Assembly (NCBI GenBank): GCA_046318595.1
Contig: JBKCTV010000024.1
Span: 4,168 to 68,167 of the forward strand
Source: DAITMV01 sp046318595
GTDB lineage: Bacteria > Pseudomonadota > Gammaproteobacteria > Burkholderiales > Burkholderiaceae_B
Direction of reading: 5' to 3'
DNA: 64,000 nucleotides
Part shown: positions 26,160-35,750 of the stretch, one piece after another
Layout of the letters: every line of letters starts with the position of its first letter
How positions within the stretch are numbered: the stretch's first letter is position 1
Translations under genes and position numbers: made by a program
Notes under the pieces: model-generated
Databases searched by the model: none
Told to the model about the DNA's origin: nothing
The model's input: only the letters and a program-made list of their open reading frames with translations

Positions 26160-27145
26160 CGTAGGGGCTCCTCGTTCATCAGGGCAATTTGTTCGCGCAG
26201 TTCCAAAATCACGTCCTCCCAGTAACGCGGCGTGTCGAACCATGGAAATGCGGGCGGAAACGCCGGATCGCGCCAGCGCTGCGCCAGCCAGGCGCAGTGG
26301 TGCAGCATGCGCAGTGTGCGCAGTGCTTCCATCAAATACAGCTCCCGCCGGTCGAAGGTATAAAAGCTGTCATAGCCCTCTAAAATGGCGTTCAGTTGGC
26401 ATTGCATCTCGGCCGGCGAACCCGATAACAACATCCATAAATCCTGGATGGCCGGCCCGTTGCGGGCATCGTCGAAATCGACGAAATGAGGCCTATCGTC
26501 GGTCCATAAAACATTGCCAAGATGGCAATCGCCGTGCAGGCGAAGAGTTTTGACCGCGCCCGCGCGGGCATAACACGCTTCGATGCAAGCCAATGCCTGA
26601 TCGACCACGCCGGTCCAGACGGTCACCAATGCCGCTGGCAGCCAACTGTGATCCAGCAGGTAGGCGCGCGAAGCCACGCCAAAAGTCGTCGGGTCGAGTG
26701 AGGGCCGGTGCTGGAAAGTTCCGCAGCCGCCGACCGCATGCATCCGGCCCAGAAACGCGCCGATGCGGGTCAATACCTTGAGGTCGTCGATTTCCGGCGC
26801 ACGGCCGCCCTGCCGCGGAAAAACCGCAAACCGGAACCCCTGATATCGGTGCAACGTGCTGCCATCGTTCGAGAGCAATGGCCTGACCACCGGGATGTCA
26901 TGCGCGTGCAGGTTTTCGATGAAGGCGTGTTCCTCCAGAATGGCGTTGTCCGTCCAGCGGCCGTTTCGGTAAAACTTTACGACGATCGGCGGCTTATCCT
27001 CAGGCCAGGCTTGATAAACCCGGTTTTCATAACTGTTCAAAGGCAGCAGACGGCCGTCACCATCGTAGCCAGCACTGTGCAATGCGTCGAAAACGCAGTC
27101 CGGCGTCAGCCCGGCAAACGGCAAATCATCATGTGAAGCATCCAT
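26156..27145 (-). CDS. srkA: Stress response kinase A (YihE/SrkA family)
   Basis: The 329-residue protein has the aminoglycoside-phosphotransferase-like kinase fold. LNSYENRVYQ is the nucleotide-loop region, VVKFYRNGRW carries the ATP-binding Lys, LHGDCHLGNVLW is the catalytic loop with its Asp, and HFVDFDDARNGP is the metal-binding Asp motif. SrkA in E. coli is a Ser/Thr kinase that counters programmed death after envelope or oxidative stress. Full family length (about 328). It shares an ATGA junction with metC, so the two are co-transcribed. Confidence 0.93.
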   Translation of the reverse strand: MDASHDDLPFAGLTPDCVFDALHSAGYDGDGRLLPLNSYENRVYQAWPEDKPPIVVKFYRNGRWTDNAILEEHAFIENLHAHDIPVVRPLLSNDGSTLHRYQGFRFAVFPRQGGRAPEIDDLKVLTRIGAFLGRMHAVGGCGTFQHRPSLDPTTFGVASRAYLLDHSWLPAALVTVWTGVVDQALACIEACYARAGAVKTLRLHGDCHLGNVLWTDDRPHFVDFDDARNGPAIQDLWMLLSGSPAEMQCQLNAILEGYDSFYTFDRRELYLMEALRTLRMLHHCAWLAQRWRDPAFPPAFPWFDTPRYWEDVILELREQIALMNEEPLR

Positions 27146-27419
27146 CCACGAGATTGTACGATGCCTTTGGCTCTAAGGTTTCAGCCGACACCCGACATAC
27201 GCTAATATGCGCTGAGCAAAGCGGGCTGGGGGTGCCGAATGTGGGGTTTGAGTTTTCCGTGGTGGCAGTGCGTGGCACGGGGTTTAGTTGCATATGAATT
27301 TTTGTTGTTCCCGTTGCGGCTGACCGGTCGGCGCCAACGCGGCGAGATGGCGCCGTTCGAAATCGTCAGATCACTATTCAAATGCGTGCATCGGTGCCTT
27401 TGAAAATAGCGGATAACCA

Positions 27420-27881
27420 ATGACCGAGCCAAGTGAATCCGCTCGCCGCCTATGGCGGTTTGCAGACCTGGAAAAGACCGGATTGGCATCACATCCGGTC
27501 GAGTCGCTGTCAGTCACTGCCGTTATGATCTTATGCGCGCGCTGGTGCGGCGTTTGTCGTGGCTTCGAGCAAGCGTGCGAAGCGTTCATGGCGGAACCGG
27601 CGGCGGCTGCCGTCGATCTCTGGTTGTGGGTCGACGTCGAGGACGCGGCCGACGTCTTGCCTTCCTTGGACGTCGAAACTTTCCCGACCCTGGTCATCAT
27701 TCAGAATGATCGGCTCACGCTTGGTGGGCCGCTTCGACCTGAGCTGGCAGCCCTACGTAGGGCGCTCGACAAGGCGCTGCGCGATCCTCAACCGGTGGCG
27801 CTCGATCAGACGAGCCAACAAGAAATCGTGCGGCTGGCGGCGGCTTTTGAGCGGCGGCGTCGGGAAGATGCTGTGCACTGA
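27420..27881 (+). CDS. Thioredoxin-fold protein
   Basis: A 153-residue cytoplasmic protein with the redox motif ARWCGVCRGF (Cys-Gly-Val-Cys) at about residues 41-50, the cis-proline TFPTLVIIQ and a C-terminal helix LAALRRALDKAL. These define a thioredoxin fold. The N-terminal 35 residues (MTEPSESARRLWRFADLEK) and the Arg-rich tail are extra. There is no signal peptide. It stands alone, divergent from srkA. It may be a thiol-disulfide reductase for a specific partner; I cannot name one. Confidence 0.82.
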   Translation: MTEPSESARRLWRFADLEKTGLASHPVESLSVTAVMILCARWCGVCRGFEQACEAFMAEPAAAAVDLWLWVDVEDAADVLPSLDVETFPTLVIIQNDRLTLGGPLRPELAALRRALDKALRDPQPVALDQTSQQEIVRLAAAFERRRREDAVH

Positions 27882-28021
27882 AGGAAGCGTTGGCTCAGCA
27901 ACTATTGGGCTGCCTCTGCGCATAATTGAATCAACGCTTTTTTATATGTTCGCTTTGCTTAGCGCGGAACTTTTCTATTCCAATCGTCACGGAAAATAGT
28001 CTACGTGATGAAAGTTACCTT

Positions 28022-31000
28022 ATGCCGCTCAGCCGTACAGCACAATATTTACCGCCTACGGGCAATCCAGAATTACACAACAGTTCGCCTGATATGGCCC
28101 CGCGACAAGCCGTAGCGCGAAAGCCGGAAGCTGACGATGCCAGCGATACTGAGCAAGCAACTAGAAAAAAAGCACTCAAACTTTTAAACAAAGTCAAAAA
28201 GCTAGTTGACCACCAAAAAGATCTTGATCTATCAGTATTGTCCCCTCAGAGCCTGGAAATAAAAAAAGCGATCATCGACATCGTGATGAAACAAGAATTC
28301 ATTGTAATTGAAGATGACTTTTATGATGAGTTTGATACTATTGTTCTCTTGTTTGAATACATGAAAATGGGTTTGAGTGAAGAAGAGTCTGAGCTTAGAA
28401 GAAACACAATACGCTACTATCTTAAAAAAGAAATGTCAGGTCGGGTTGCTGTTGATATCAAACGTTTTATGCCATTCAGCCAAGATGATCTTCCGTTGCT
28501 ACTGGAAATCGCGAAACCATCATTGAAAGAAAAAGTTCAATCTCGCCTTACTGGAAGGTACTTAGATTCGTTAAGAGAGGGGGTTGAAAGTCAACCAAAA
28601 GAATACAATCTCCATGATAAAGTTTTTCAATTCGATGTGAATGACGAAATGGTTTTCCTGAAAACTATTTTTATAGAAAACAATTGGCCAGTATGCTCCA
28701 ACATAAAAAATGCTGATTCATTTGTTTCTGATCAGATGGGCGGCTTTCTCAAAACAAACAGTCCGCCGATAATGCAAAAATTGAAGAAAAAAATCTTATC
28801 GAGCTCGGAAAATATTCCTGCTGAAATAAAGAATTGTTTTGAAGGTTTCTCAGCGTGCTTATCATTGTTTTTTTTAGGAAAAAAGTTTGACGAGAATCAA
28901 GAGATTTGCATAATAGAAATTTTTGATTATGTTTGCAAATATAAAAATGAAAACTTTTATTATGCGGCCGTAAATATCATAGGTAAAAGTATTCAAGATC
29001 CACAGGCTGCGAATAAGTTTTTTTCTTCGATTGATCAGTTCACCGATAAAGTATGGGGCGTATTGATTTTCTGGGCAACCGCTGGGCATGACGAGCTGTT
29101 TGCCCAATGCAGTTTGATTCTTCGCAAAAGCGAGTCGTACATGGCTTCGAATACAAAATTATGTCAAAGCAGTGCGCTTGCGTTGTTAAGTTTTGCATTT
29201 AATGCTAGCATTGATTCGAATGTCAAGCAGCAGGTTTTGGGTATATTGCTTAAATCTATTGAGCGGCCCGAGCAGTTTTTTTCCGAAATTAGCGGTTTGG
29301 GTGCGCTTGACAAGGTCTTGTGTCATGCGGCGTGTAATCGCGCCGAGAAAATCGTTATAGAAAATGTATTGTCATGCGGAACTTTTAGCCAGATTCATGA
29401 GCTTATTCAGCCGAATTCGGCGTTTTTCAAAAAGGTTTGTGAGGATGCAATTCTTTTAAGCAATTCGAGTGCTAATCATAGTTTTTTTATTAAAAAGTTA
29501 AAATATTCTGGCTCGCTAACTATTTCAGAAGAGAGCCGATTGAATTGGCTCAAGGAGTTCATTACTTCGCGTCTTTTAAATCAATCGAGCGAAAAACTTT
29601 TAACTGCAATAAATACGTTTGTAGATATTTTTTTTGAGAAAAAATTTGTTCTCAGTGTTGTTGATTCTCTGAATATGGCGGAAGCATACAACAAAGCTCG
29701 CGCTGACGAGGATTGGTCATTAATAGAATGGATTGAATCGGCTGCTTTTATCATTCTGACCATGAACGATAGCTATCGAAATTCGACTTTCGTAAAAGAA
29801 ACGATTAATCAGATTGCCAAATTTTATGATGCCCCATCCCGAGAAATGGCAATCTCGCTGTTATGTAAAATCGCTTACGACAGTAAAAGCGACGCTACTT
29901 TTTTTGAAAATTTTTCTAAAAAAATAAGCCGCAAGCACGCTAAAATCTTTCTTCCTGCTTTGTTTCTGCTGAGTGGCAAAGACAAGTATTCTGAAAAAAT
30001 ATCGAACCTTTTAAATCTGGTGCGGCAGCAGCATTTTAAAGACACCAAAAAAGCCGTGCCGATGCTGAAATTTATTTCGCAAGTCGTATTAGTCGAGCAA
30101 TTGACTGTAGAGCAAAAATGCCATCTCGTTGGAGTTTTAACAGAAAGCATCGATCTAAAAAAGAAAATTTCTTTAACGCTGCCAATGCAGTATGCGTTGA
30201 GCTTGACAATGTTTGCCAATTCCGAAACCGCATTAAAAGAACAAACTCTTACCGCACTGAGTAACATTCGAAGCATCCAAGATGTCGAAAACGCAATGAG
30301 AAAGCTGATAAATACTTTATTTAGCGTTCCCGATGCGGAGGAAGGTAAGTTTTTCGATGATTATGAGAATTACGTGCAGAACTCGCGAGCCCCGACAGCC
30401 CTTGTTTCTTTTGCTAGTGCTCACTGTACGACACCTCAAACCGACTTGGAACGTAGCAAGATTTTAGCCGAAATCGCACTGCTTGCGCGTTGTCTGGTGA
30501 CGCCTGGTTACGAAGTCAATGAGCCCGATAGCCATCATAATGCTATTCTTCAGCAGCGCGCACCTTTGGCCTGGCAGATTTGGCGCGAAGACATGTCTTG
30601 TGACGCGCCCATTTCCGCTTCACGCGGAGGTCCTAATTCGCTCCAGCATATTAATGTGCCGAATTATTTGAAAGAAAAAATCGTTTCCGACCGTCATGTC
30701 GAACGGGGCACCTATCCGTTATTGGAACAGGTTTTAATCGGTAAGTTGGATTTTAAAGACGCATTTTGTGAAGTGTCTGACCACAATAGCGTTGAGGGCT
30801 TACTATTATCGATGACCAACCCTGCTATTCAAGCAAACGACCAGTTGAACGTGCTCGGAGAGCTTTTAGAGAAGAATAGCCAGTTGTCAGAGCAATTTCT
30901 CCGTGACCTTAAAGATCTAAAAAAATTCTTGAAAGCGCCAGACACTTCTTCCAAAAAACACCGAAATTTTCAGGTGTCGATTTCTTCCAAGGCTGAGGAT

Positions 31001-32356
31001 TTGTTCTTGATCGGCACAGATGTTATCGGCAGCTGCCAGCATATTGACGGCTTGACCGAGCTAAATAAAGCCTTGCCGGCTTACGTGCTCGATAAAAAGT
31101 ATATGGCCGCGCTGGTGACTGATAAAAACGGTTCCATCATGTCCAGACGGATTTTACGTTTGGTTTGGAGTCAAAACTTAAATCAGCCTGCGATTTATGT
31201 TGAGAGAGAATACAGTAACCCTGGCGTACCACAAGAAGTCAAGGATATCAGTATCGATCTCATCCACCAAAAAGCAGAAAAGATGGGAGTTTTCGTCGTT
31301 GGCGATGATGAAAATTTACCGGGTGATCGTTCAGTAGGCGCTCTATCTGTTTATGAAAGCCAGCGCCCATGGGAGTATGTTGATGCTTTATCTGGAATAC
31401 AAAATTATGGCAATTATGTCATCCAAAAGGCTAAGATCATAGACAGAGTTGACAACTCGTATGAGTCTCTTTTGCGGCAGGTTCTTGATCATGTTGACAA
31501 ATTGAAAGAACTGCGTGAAAACAATTTGTCGCCGCGCGACTTTATTAGAGAAACCAGAGATCTTGATAAAAGCGAATTTCTCCTGCCAAAAATAATCCAA
31601 TGTGAAAATGACCGAAACCCGGGACTAAACCTGGCTCTATGCAGCCACCAAGAAAAATTTGCACATGAGATCGCCGAATTCGCCAAGGCAGGAAAACCCG
31701 GCCAGACGGCGCGTTTTTTGACGACCGTTCAAACAGACGGAATGTGGCACGTCGTCGCCCATGAGGCTAACATTGTCGATACGCACAAGATTTATATTCG
31801 AGGCTTTGATGCACTCCCTGATGAGCGAGCGAAAAAATATTTCGATGCAATTCAAGATGATCTTAGAATTCAAATTGCTGAGATGGATGCAAAAATTCAA
31901 ATTAAAGTGGATACGTTCGCCTTGAGCGAGCAAGAGTCTCCAACCGGTTGCGATTTTTTCTCGCTTAGCTTCGCCTTAAAATCATTTGCAGAGCAATTCG
32001 ACCATAGTGGCATTTCTTTTAAACATGACGAAGCTTTTGATTCGAATCTAATAAGTGATCTTCACGCCGACCAATTGCCCCTCATGTATTACAAGCATGC
32101 TCAGCCCGTCGACTTTGTTGATAAGTTTTATCAAGGCACGCGCCCCTTCGCTGAGCTACACAAGCCTGTGAACAGCAAAGGAGAAACTATTTCCGACCGT
32201 TTCAAGCGCTACACCATCGAACAGACTGTATATAGCCTCAGAACAGGCCAATACAAAGATAAAAAATTCAGTGATTCTATCGATGCTAAACGGATTGTGT
32301 TCTACGAACGGCTTGCCGATTGGTTGCAGGAGAAAATATCAGCAGGAGATGTTTGA
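28022..32356 (+). CDS. Large putative effector with C-terminal YopJ/PopP2-like acetyltransferase domain
   Basis: A 1444-residue protein whose gene is much more AT-rich than its flanks. Residues 1 to about 960 are Leu/Ile/Lys-rich helices with a repeat-like rhythm (ARM/HEAT-like by eye), with no membrane helix or signal peptide. A second, conserved-looking block lies at about 1000-1100 (GSCQHIDG, VTDKNGS, YVEREYSNPG). The C-terminus carries a YopJ-family (C55) pattern: His1243 in DGMWHVVAHE, Asp1263 in YIRGFDALP, and Cys1310 in QESPTGCDFFSLSFALK. The spacings of 20 and 47 residues are near YopJ (H109/E128/C172) and PopP2 (H260/D279/C321). Such enzymes acetylate host Ser/Thr/Lys residues after secretion. 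I chose the ATG at 28022; an upstream in-frame TTG at 27926 is an alternative. Composition and lack of operon partners suggest horizontal acquisition. Confidence 0.85.
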   Translation: MPLSRTAQYLPPTGNPELHNSSPDMAPRQAVARKPEADDASDTEQATRKKALKLLNKVKKLVDHQKDLDLSVLSPQSLEIKKAIIDIVMKQEFIVIEDDFYDEFDTIVLLFEYMKMGLSEEESELRRNTIRYYLKKEMSGRVAVDIKRFMPFSQDDLPLLLEIAKPSLKEKVQSRLTGRYLDSLREGVESQPKEYNLHDKVFQFDVNDEMVFLKTIFIENNWPVCSNIKNADSFVSDQMGGFLKTNSPPIMQKLKKKILSSSENIPAEIKNCFEGFSACLSLFFLGKKFDENQEICIIEIFDYVCKYKNENFYYAAVNIIGKSIQDPQAANKFFSSIDQFTDKVWGVLIFWATAGHDELFAQCSLILRKSESYMASNTKLCQSSALALLSFAFNASIDSNVKQQVLGILLKSIERPEQFFSEISGLGALDKVLCHAACNRAEKIVIENVLSCGTFSQIHELIQPNSAFFKKVCEDAILLSNSSANHSFFIKKLKYSGSLTISEESRLNWLKEFITSRLLNQSSEKLLTAINTFVDIFFEKKFVLSVVDSLNMAEAYNKARADEDWSLIEWIESAAFIILTMNDSYRNSTFVKETINQIAKFYDAPSREMAISLLCKIAYDSKSDATFFENFSKKISRKHAKIFLPALFLLSGKDKYSEKISNLLNLVRQQHFKDTKKAVPMLKFISQVVLVEQLTVEQKCHLVGVLTESIDLKKKISLTLPMQYALSLTMFANSETALKEQTLTALSNIRSIQDVENAMRKLINTLFSVPDAEEGKFFDDYENYVQNSRAPTALVSFASAHCTTPQTDLERSKILAEIALLARCLVTPGYEVNEPDSHHNAILQQRAPLAWQIWREDMSCDAPISASRGGPNSLQHINVPNYLKEKIVSDRHVERGTYPLLEQVLIGKLDFKDAFCEVSDHNSVEGLLLSMTNPAIQANDQLNVLGELLEKNSQLSEQFLRDLKDLKKFLKAPDTSSKKHRNFQVSISSKAEDLFLIGTDVIGSCQHIDGLTELNKALPAYVLDKKYMAALVTDKNGSIMSRRILRLVWSQNLNQPAIYVEREYSNPGVPQEVKDISIDLIHQKAEKMGVFVVGDDENLPGDRSVGALSVYESQRPWEYVDALSGIQNYGNYVIQKAKIIDRVDNSYESLLRQVLDHVDKLKELRENNLSPRDFIRETRDLDKSEFLLPKIIQCENDRNPGLNLALCSHQEKFAHEIAEFAKAGKPGQTARFLTTVQTDGMWHVVAHEANIVDTHKIYIRGFDALPDERAKKYFDAIQDDLRIQIAEMDAKIQIKVDTFALSEQESPTGCDFFSLSFALKSFAEQFDHSGISFKHDEAFDSNLISDLHADQLPLMYYKHAQPVDFVDKFYQGTRPFAELHKPVNSKGETISDRFKRYTIEQTVYSLRTGQYKDKKFSDSIDAKRIVFYERLADWLQEKISAGDV

Positions 32357-32459
32357 TTGTTGTTAGAAAAATCGTCATTTGTTCTGAATCGTTGGAACGC
32401 GACTATGTCGATATAGGCTAAATCCATCTTCCATAAAATTCGGCCCTTTCCCGATGTCA

Positions 32460-33362
32460 TTAAGTTAATCGGATTGGGGCCTTTCCGCTTTTGTGCGGCC
32501 GCCATAAACTCACGGCACTGGCCGCCAAAATCAAAGCGCCGCCCAGCCAATCCTGCGGCCGAATCAGCGATACGCCCATAAACCAGGCCGAAAGGGTGCC
32601 GATCAGCACTTCCGACAACATAATCATGGCTGTCGCTCCCGGTGGTAGGCGCGAAGCGCCAAACTGCAGGCACATATTGCCCAATAAAAACAATCCTGAC
32701 CAGGACAGCAACAACCAAACTTGATCAGCGCTCACTGCGCCGGGAATACGGATGAGCCCGCCCGCGCTCAAGCCCGCCGCTGCCAGCCCGCTGACCAGTG
32801 CCGCACCGCAGAGCATGGCAGTGGCGCAAACGGCGCCGGGCAAAGCCTGCATTTTTTTGAGCAAGACATTGTTCAGCGCAAAACAAAAACCACCTGCCAG
32901 AGCCAACCAATCCGGCAATGACTGCGGAAGTGGCAGACGCTCGCCGCCTTGCTGCACCACCAGCATGGCGCCAGCCAGTCCCAATAAAATTTTCAGCGCC
33001 GCCGCCAGCGTGATGCGTTCCTGCAAAATGATGCGCGCCAGTAGCGCCGACCAAAGTGGCATGACATAAAACAGCAGCACCACGCGCACTACGTCACCGA
33101 GTGCGACGGCCGTGTTGAAGCATACATTCGTTAGCCCGGCGGCCAGCAACAGGATCCAGGGCAGGGGTTGCCCCAACCAGACACGCAAATATCGGCCGCT
33201 GTGAATCAGCATCACGAGCGCGGCCAGCGAAAAAATAAAAAAAGTCGTCCATAAGGGATGGATGCCGCCTTGCTCCAGTGCTTTGAACGGCCGCCACGAC
33301 AAACCCCAGACCGTGGCGTTGATCAATAGCGCAAAAGCGGCGAAATAAGGTGAACTCGACAT
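32460..33362 (-). CDS. DMT-superfamily transporter (EamA type)
   Basis: The 300-residue inner-membrane protein has ten predicted helices arranged as two EamA repeats (about residues 5-135 and 148-290). NATVWGLSWRPFKAL at the start and the LGLAGAMLVV and LGGALILAASAVSLW helix endings are typical. Members export amino acids or metabolites; the substrate cannot be assigned. It has a Lys/Arg-containing cytoplasmic tail. The gene is divergent from rlmJ with 50 bases between the starts, so their promoters overlap. Confidence 0.9.
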   Translation of the reverse strand: MSSSPYFAAFALLINATVWGLSWRPFKALEQGGIHPLWTTFFIFSLAALVMLIHSGRYLRVWLGQPLPWILLLAAGLTNVCFNTAVALGDVVRVVLLFYVMPLWSALLARIILQERITLAAALKILLGLAGAMLVVQQGGERLPLPQSLPDWLALAGGFCFALNNVLLKKMQALPGAVCATAMLCGAALVSGLAAAGLSAGGLIRIPGAVSADQVWLLLSWSGLFLLGNMCLQFGASRLPPGATAMIMLSEVLIGTLSAWFMGVSLIRPQDWLGGALILAASAVSLWRPHKSGKAPIRLT

Positions 33363-33412
33363 TCAATTACAGTAAGATCGTGCCACTTTGCATCATAAGC
33401 CACCTTTCCACC

Positions 33413-34363
33413 ATGTTCAGCTATCGGCACGTCTTTCACGCCGGCAATCACGCCGATATTCTTAAACACATCGTTCTGGTCAAGCTGGTCGAAGCACTCA
33501 GCATCAAAGACAAAGCCTTCATGCTCATCGATACGCATGCCGGGGCCGGTTCTTATGCATTGGATAGCGCGCACGCGCAACGCAGTGGCGAAGCCGACTC
33601 TGGCATTGGCAGGCTGTGGCGGCGCACCGATGTGCCGGCCGGTTTAATGCGTTACATGCAGTTGATCCGACAGTTCAATGATGACGGCGATTGTCGGGTC
33701 TACCCGGGCAGCCCCTGGTTGGTGGCGGCCTTGGCGCGCGAGGTCGATTTATTGCGGTTTTTCGAATTGCACCCGACCGATGCTCTGCAGCTCGAAAAAG
33801 AAGTGGCGGCGATGGAGCGCGAGGCGCTGAGCCGCAGCCGTTCGGTCAGCGTCAAACGAGAGGACGGGTTTGCCGGTTTGAAATCTTTACTGCCACCACC
33901 GTCGCGCCGGGGGCTGGTTCTGATCGATCCGCCTTACGAAGATAAAAACGATTACAAAAAAGTTCATTCTGCTGTTGCAGATTCGCTACAGCGCTTTTCG
34001 ACAGGGATTTATGCTGTCTGGTACCCACAAATCGCGCGCAAGGAAGCGGCCGATTTGCCGCTCAAGCTGTCCGCGCTGCCCAGCAAAGAATGGCTGAATG
34101 TCACGCTGGATATAGGGCAGGGCGATTTTGAAGACATGAATCTGGCTGCCAGCGGCATTTTTGTTTGTAATCCACCCTTCCGGTTGGCCGACGAATTAAA
34201 AGCGATTTTGCCTTACCTCGTACGGGTGCTGGGACGTGGCGCTGGCGCCAGCTTCAATCTGCAGACAGGTACCAAGCCGATTGCGCCGAAAGCTAGAGCT
34301 GACAAGGCTTTTCATGGTGCAAAGCAACATTTTTCACCGCCCAAACCCCCTAAAAACGACTGA
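33413..34363 (+). CDS. rlmJ: 23S rRNA (adenine2030-N6)-methyltransferase
   Basis: The 316-residue RlmJ methylates A2030 of 23S rRNA. MFSYRHVFHAGNHADILKH is the family start, so I take the ATG at 33413; an in-frame upstream start would add 21 unrelated residues. DTHAGAGSY binds SAM and LIDPPYEDK is the N6-adenine DPPY catalytic motif. E. coli RlmJ is about 280 residues; the extra length is a Lys/Pro-rich C-terminal tail that may bind rRNA. The gene ends 55 bases before the next start on the same strand. Confidence 0.94.
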   Translation: MFSYRHVFHAGNHADILKHIVLVKLVEALSIKDKAFMLIDTHAGAGSYALDSAHAQRSGEADSGIGRLWRRTDVPAGLMRYMQLIRQFNDDGDCRVYPGSPWLVAALAREVDLLRFFELHPTDALQLEKEVAAMEREALSRSRSVSVKREDGFAGLKSLLPPPSRRGLVLIDPPYEDKNDYKKVHSAVADSLQRFSTGIYAVWYPQIARKEAADLPLKLSALPSKEWLNVTLDIGQGDFEDMNLAASGIFVCNPPFRLADELKAILPYLVRVLGRGAGASFNLQTGTKPIAPKARADKAFHGAKQHFSPPKPPKND

Positions 34364-34418
34364 AACCCGCATGGAACCTGAACGGGGGGCCCCCTTCCCA
34401 GATCAGAGTCTAGTCACT

Positions 34419-35459
34419 ATGCTTACGAAGTTTTCCCTTTTTGGTGTTCTCAGGGTGAGAAATGTATTCCTGAAGCAATTCCTGCTGATGTCAAGTACGC
34501 TATGCATCGCCGCTTGTGGCGGTGCTGGTCAAGAGTCTGTGGCGGGTCAAAGTCAGTCCGCAGCTTCGGCAACGGCACCGACCAGTAGTCCGGTCAGCTT
34601 TCCAAGCTTGGCCGGCTTGCCGGCCTCGACCAGTACAGCGGCCGGCAACAACCTGTCGCAGGCTGAGATTGACTGTTTGAACCGCGTTAACGATATTCGC
34701 GCAGTAGCCGGTTTGGCACCGGTCACGGCTGACTTCAGACTAAATTCTGCTGCACAGAAGCATTCCACATACCAGCTGGAAACCGGTACTTACGGCCATG
34801 GCGAGCCGAACAATGCAGCTCCGAGCTTCACCGGGGCGTCGATCGTCGAACGCGTGGCTTTGCAGGGCTATGCGTGGAACCGTCTGCTGGAGGTGACGGC
34901 CGCTGCCAAACCCATCAAATCGAGCATGGCACTGCATGATATGCTGATGGACGCGGTTTATCACAGGATTGGCATGTTGCGCCATGATCTGGTTAATTTG
35001 GGCGTTGGTTATGCCGTCAAAAACAACAGTTCAGTCTTGACCCTGAATTATGGGCGTCCCAAAAGCCTCGGTTTGACGCCTTCAGCCGATGGCGCACCGG
35101 TTCGGTGGCCTGTGGATGGGCAAATCAACGTACCAGTCGATTTCGCATCGGACAACGAGGCACCTGATCCTGTGCCTGACATGAACGTGGTCGGCTATCC
35201 GATTTCTTTGCAGGTGTATCCGGATGTCCCGCTGACGACACTGCGTTTTCGTTTATTCGAAGCGGGCGCTGCCGGTGTCGACACGGAGATCGCCAACACC
35301 CGGCTATTGACATCGGCCAGCGATGCTAATCTCGAAAACTATGCCGTCACAATCATTCCGCTGACGCCGCTAAAAGCCGGAACGATTTACAAGGTGGTGT
35401 TCGAAGGCCAAATTTCAGGTCAGCCGAAGACCTTGCGCTGGCAGTTCAAGACGGCTTGA
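34419..35459 (+). CDS. CAP (SCP/PR1)-domain lipoprotein
   Basis: The 346-residue protein is a probable outer-membrane or periplasmic lipoprotein: a signal peptide ends in the lipobox CIAACGG. A Ser/Ala/Thr-rich linker follows, then a CAP domain (about residues 90-220) with CLNRVNDIRAVAGLAPV, AAQKHSTYQ, YGHGEPN and a His in VYHRIGMLRHD that fit the CAP cavity. The C-terminal 110 residues form a beta-rich Ig-like domain (IPLTPLKAGTIYKVVFEG). I chose the ATG at 34419 because it gives a standard signal sequence; upstream in-frame starts lie inside rlmJ or just after it. Function of bacterial CAP proteins is poorly known. Confidence 0.85.
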   Translation: MLTKFSLFGVLRVRNVFLKQFLLMSSTLCIAACGGAGQESVAGQSQSAASATAPTSSPVSFPSLAGLPASTSTAAGNNLSQAEIDCLNRVNDIRAVAGLAPVTADFRLNSAAQKHSTYQLETGTYGHGEPNNAAPSFTGASIVERVALQGYAWNRLLEVTAAAKPIKSSMALHDMLMDAVYHRIGMLRHDLVNLGVGYAVKNNSSVLTLNYGRPKSLGLTPSADGAPVRWPVDGQINVPVDFASDNEAPDPVPDMNVVGYPISLQVYPDVPLTTLRFRLFEAGAAGVDTEIANTRLLTSASDANLENYAVTIIPLTPLKAGTIYKVVFEGQISGQPKTLRWQFKTA

Positions 35460-35520
35460 TGAGCAAGAGCCATCGATATGTTTTAGAATGAAGGCCGTTT
35501 TGAACTGCCGGGCCCATGTC

Positions 35521-35715
35521 ATGCCTAATGCTCGTATTTTACTGACGATTGTCGCCGTATTCTGTTTGAACGGCTGCTCGACGGTCGCTTCGACTGCCGG
35601 TGCAGCCGTGTCGGTGGCTGGGGCGGTGACCAGCACTGCGGTATCGGTGGCAGGCACCGCAATCAGCTTGACCGGCAAAGCGGTTGGCGCCGTCATCGAT
35701 ACCGCGACGCCTTAA
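35521..35715 (+). CDS. Small alanine/valine-rich lipoprotein
   Basis: A 64-residue lipoprotein: N-terminal signal MPNARILLTIVAVFCLNGC with the lipobox Cys at about residue 19. A low-complexity Ala/Val/Gly/Ser/Thr helix follows (repeated AGAAVSVAGAV type motifs) and ends in DTATP. The pattern resembles the small NF038104-type lipoproteins of beta-proteobacteria. The start at 35521 gives the cleanest signal peptide; an ATG at 35488 adds 11 residues. Role unknown, probably outer membrane. Confidence 0.75.
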   Translation: MPNARILLTIVAVFCLNGCSTVASTAGAAVSVAGAVTSTAVSVAGTAISLTGKAVGAVIDTATP

Positions 35716-35750
35716 TTCATAACAGAAGTTGCTCTAAGAAACTGGACAGT

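Noticed and set aside
27926..28021. TTG-started N-terminal extension of the effector-like protein
   Set aside because: The extra 32 residues begin with a rare start and have no ribosome binding site; the ATG at 28022 is more plausible, though not proven.
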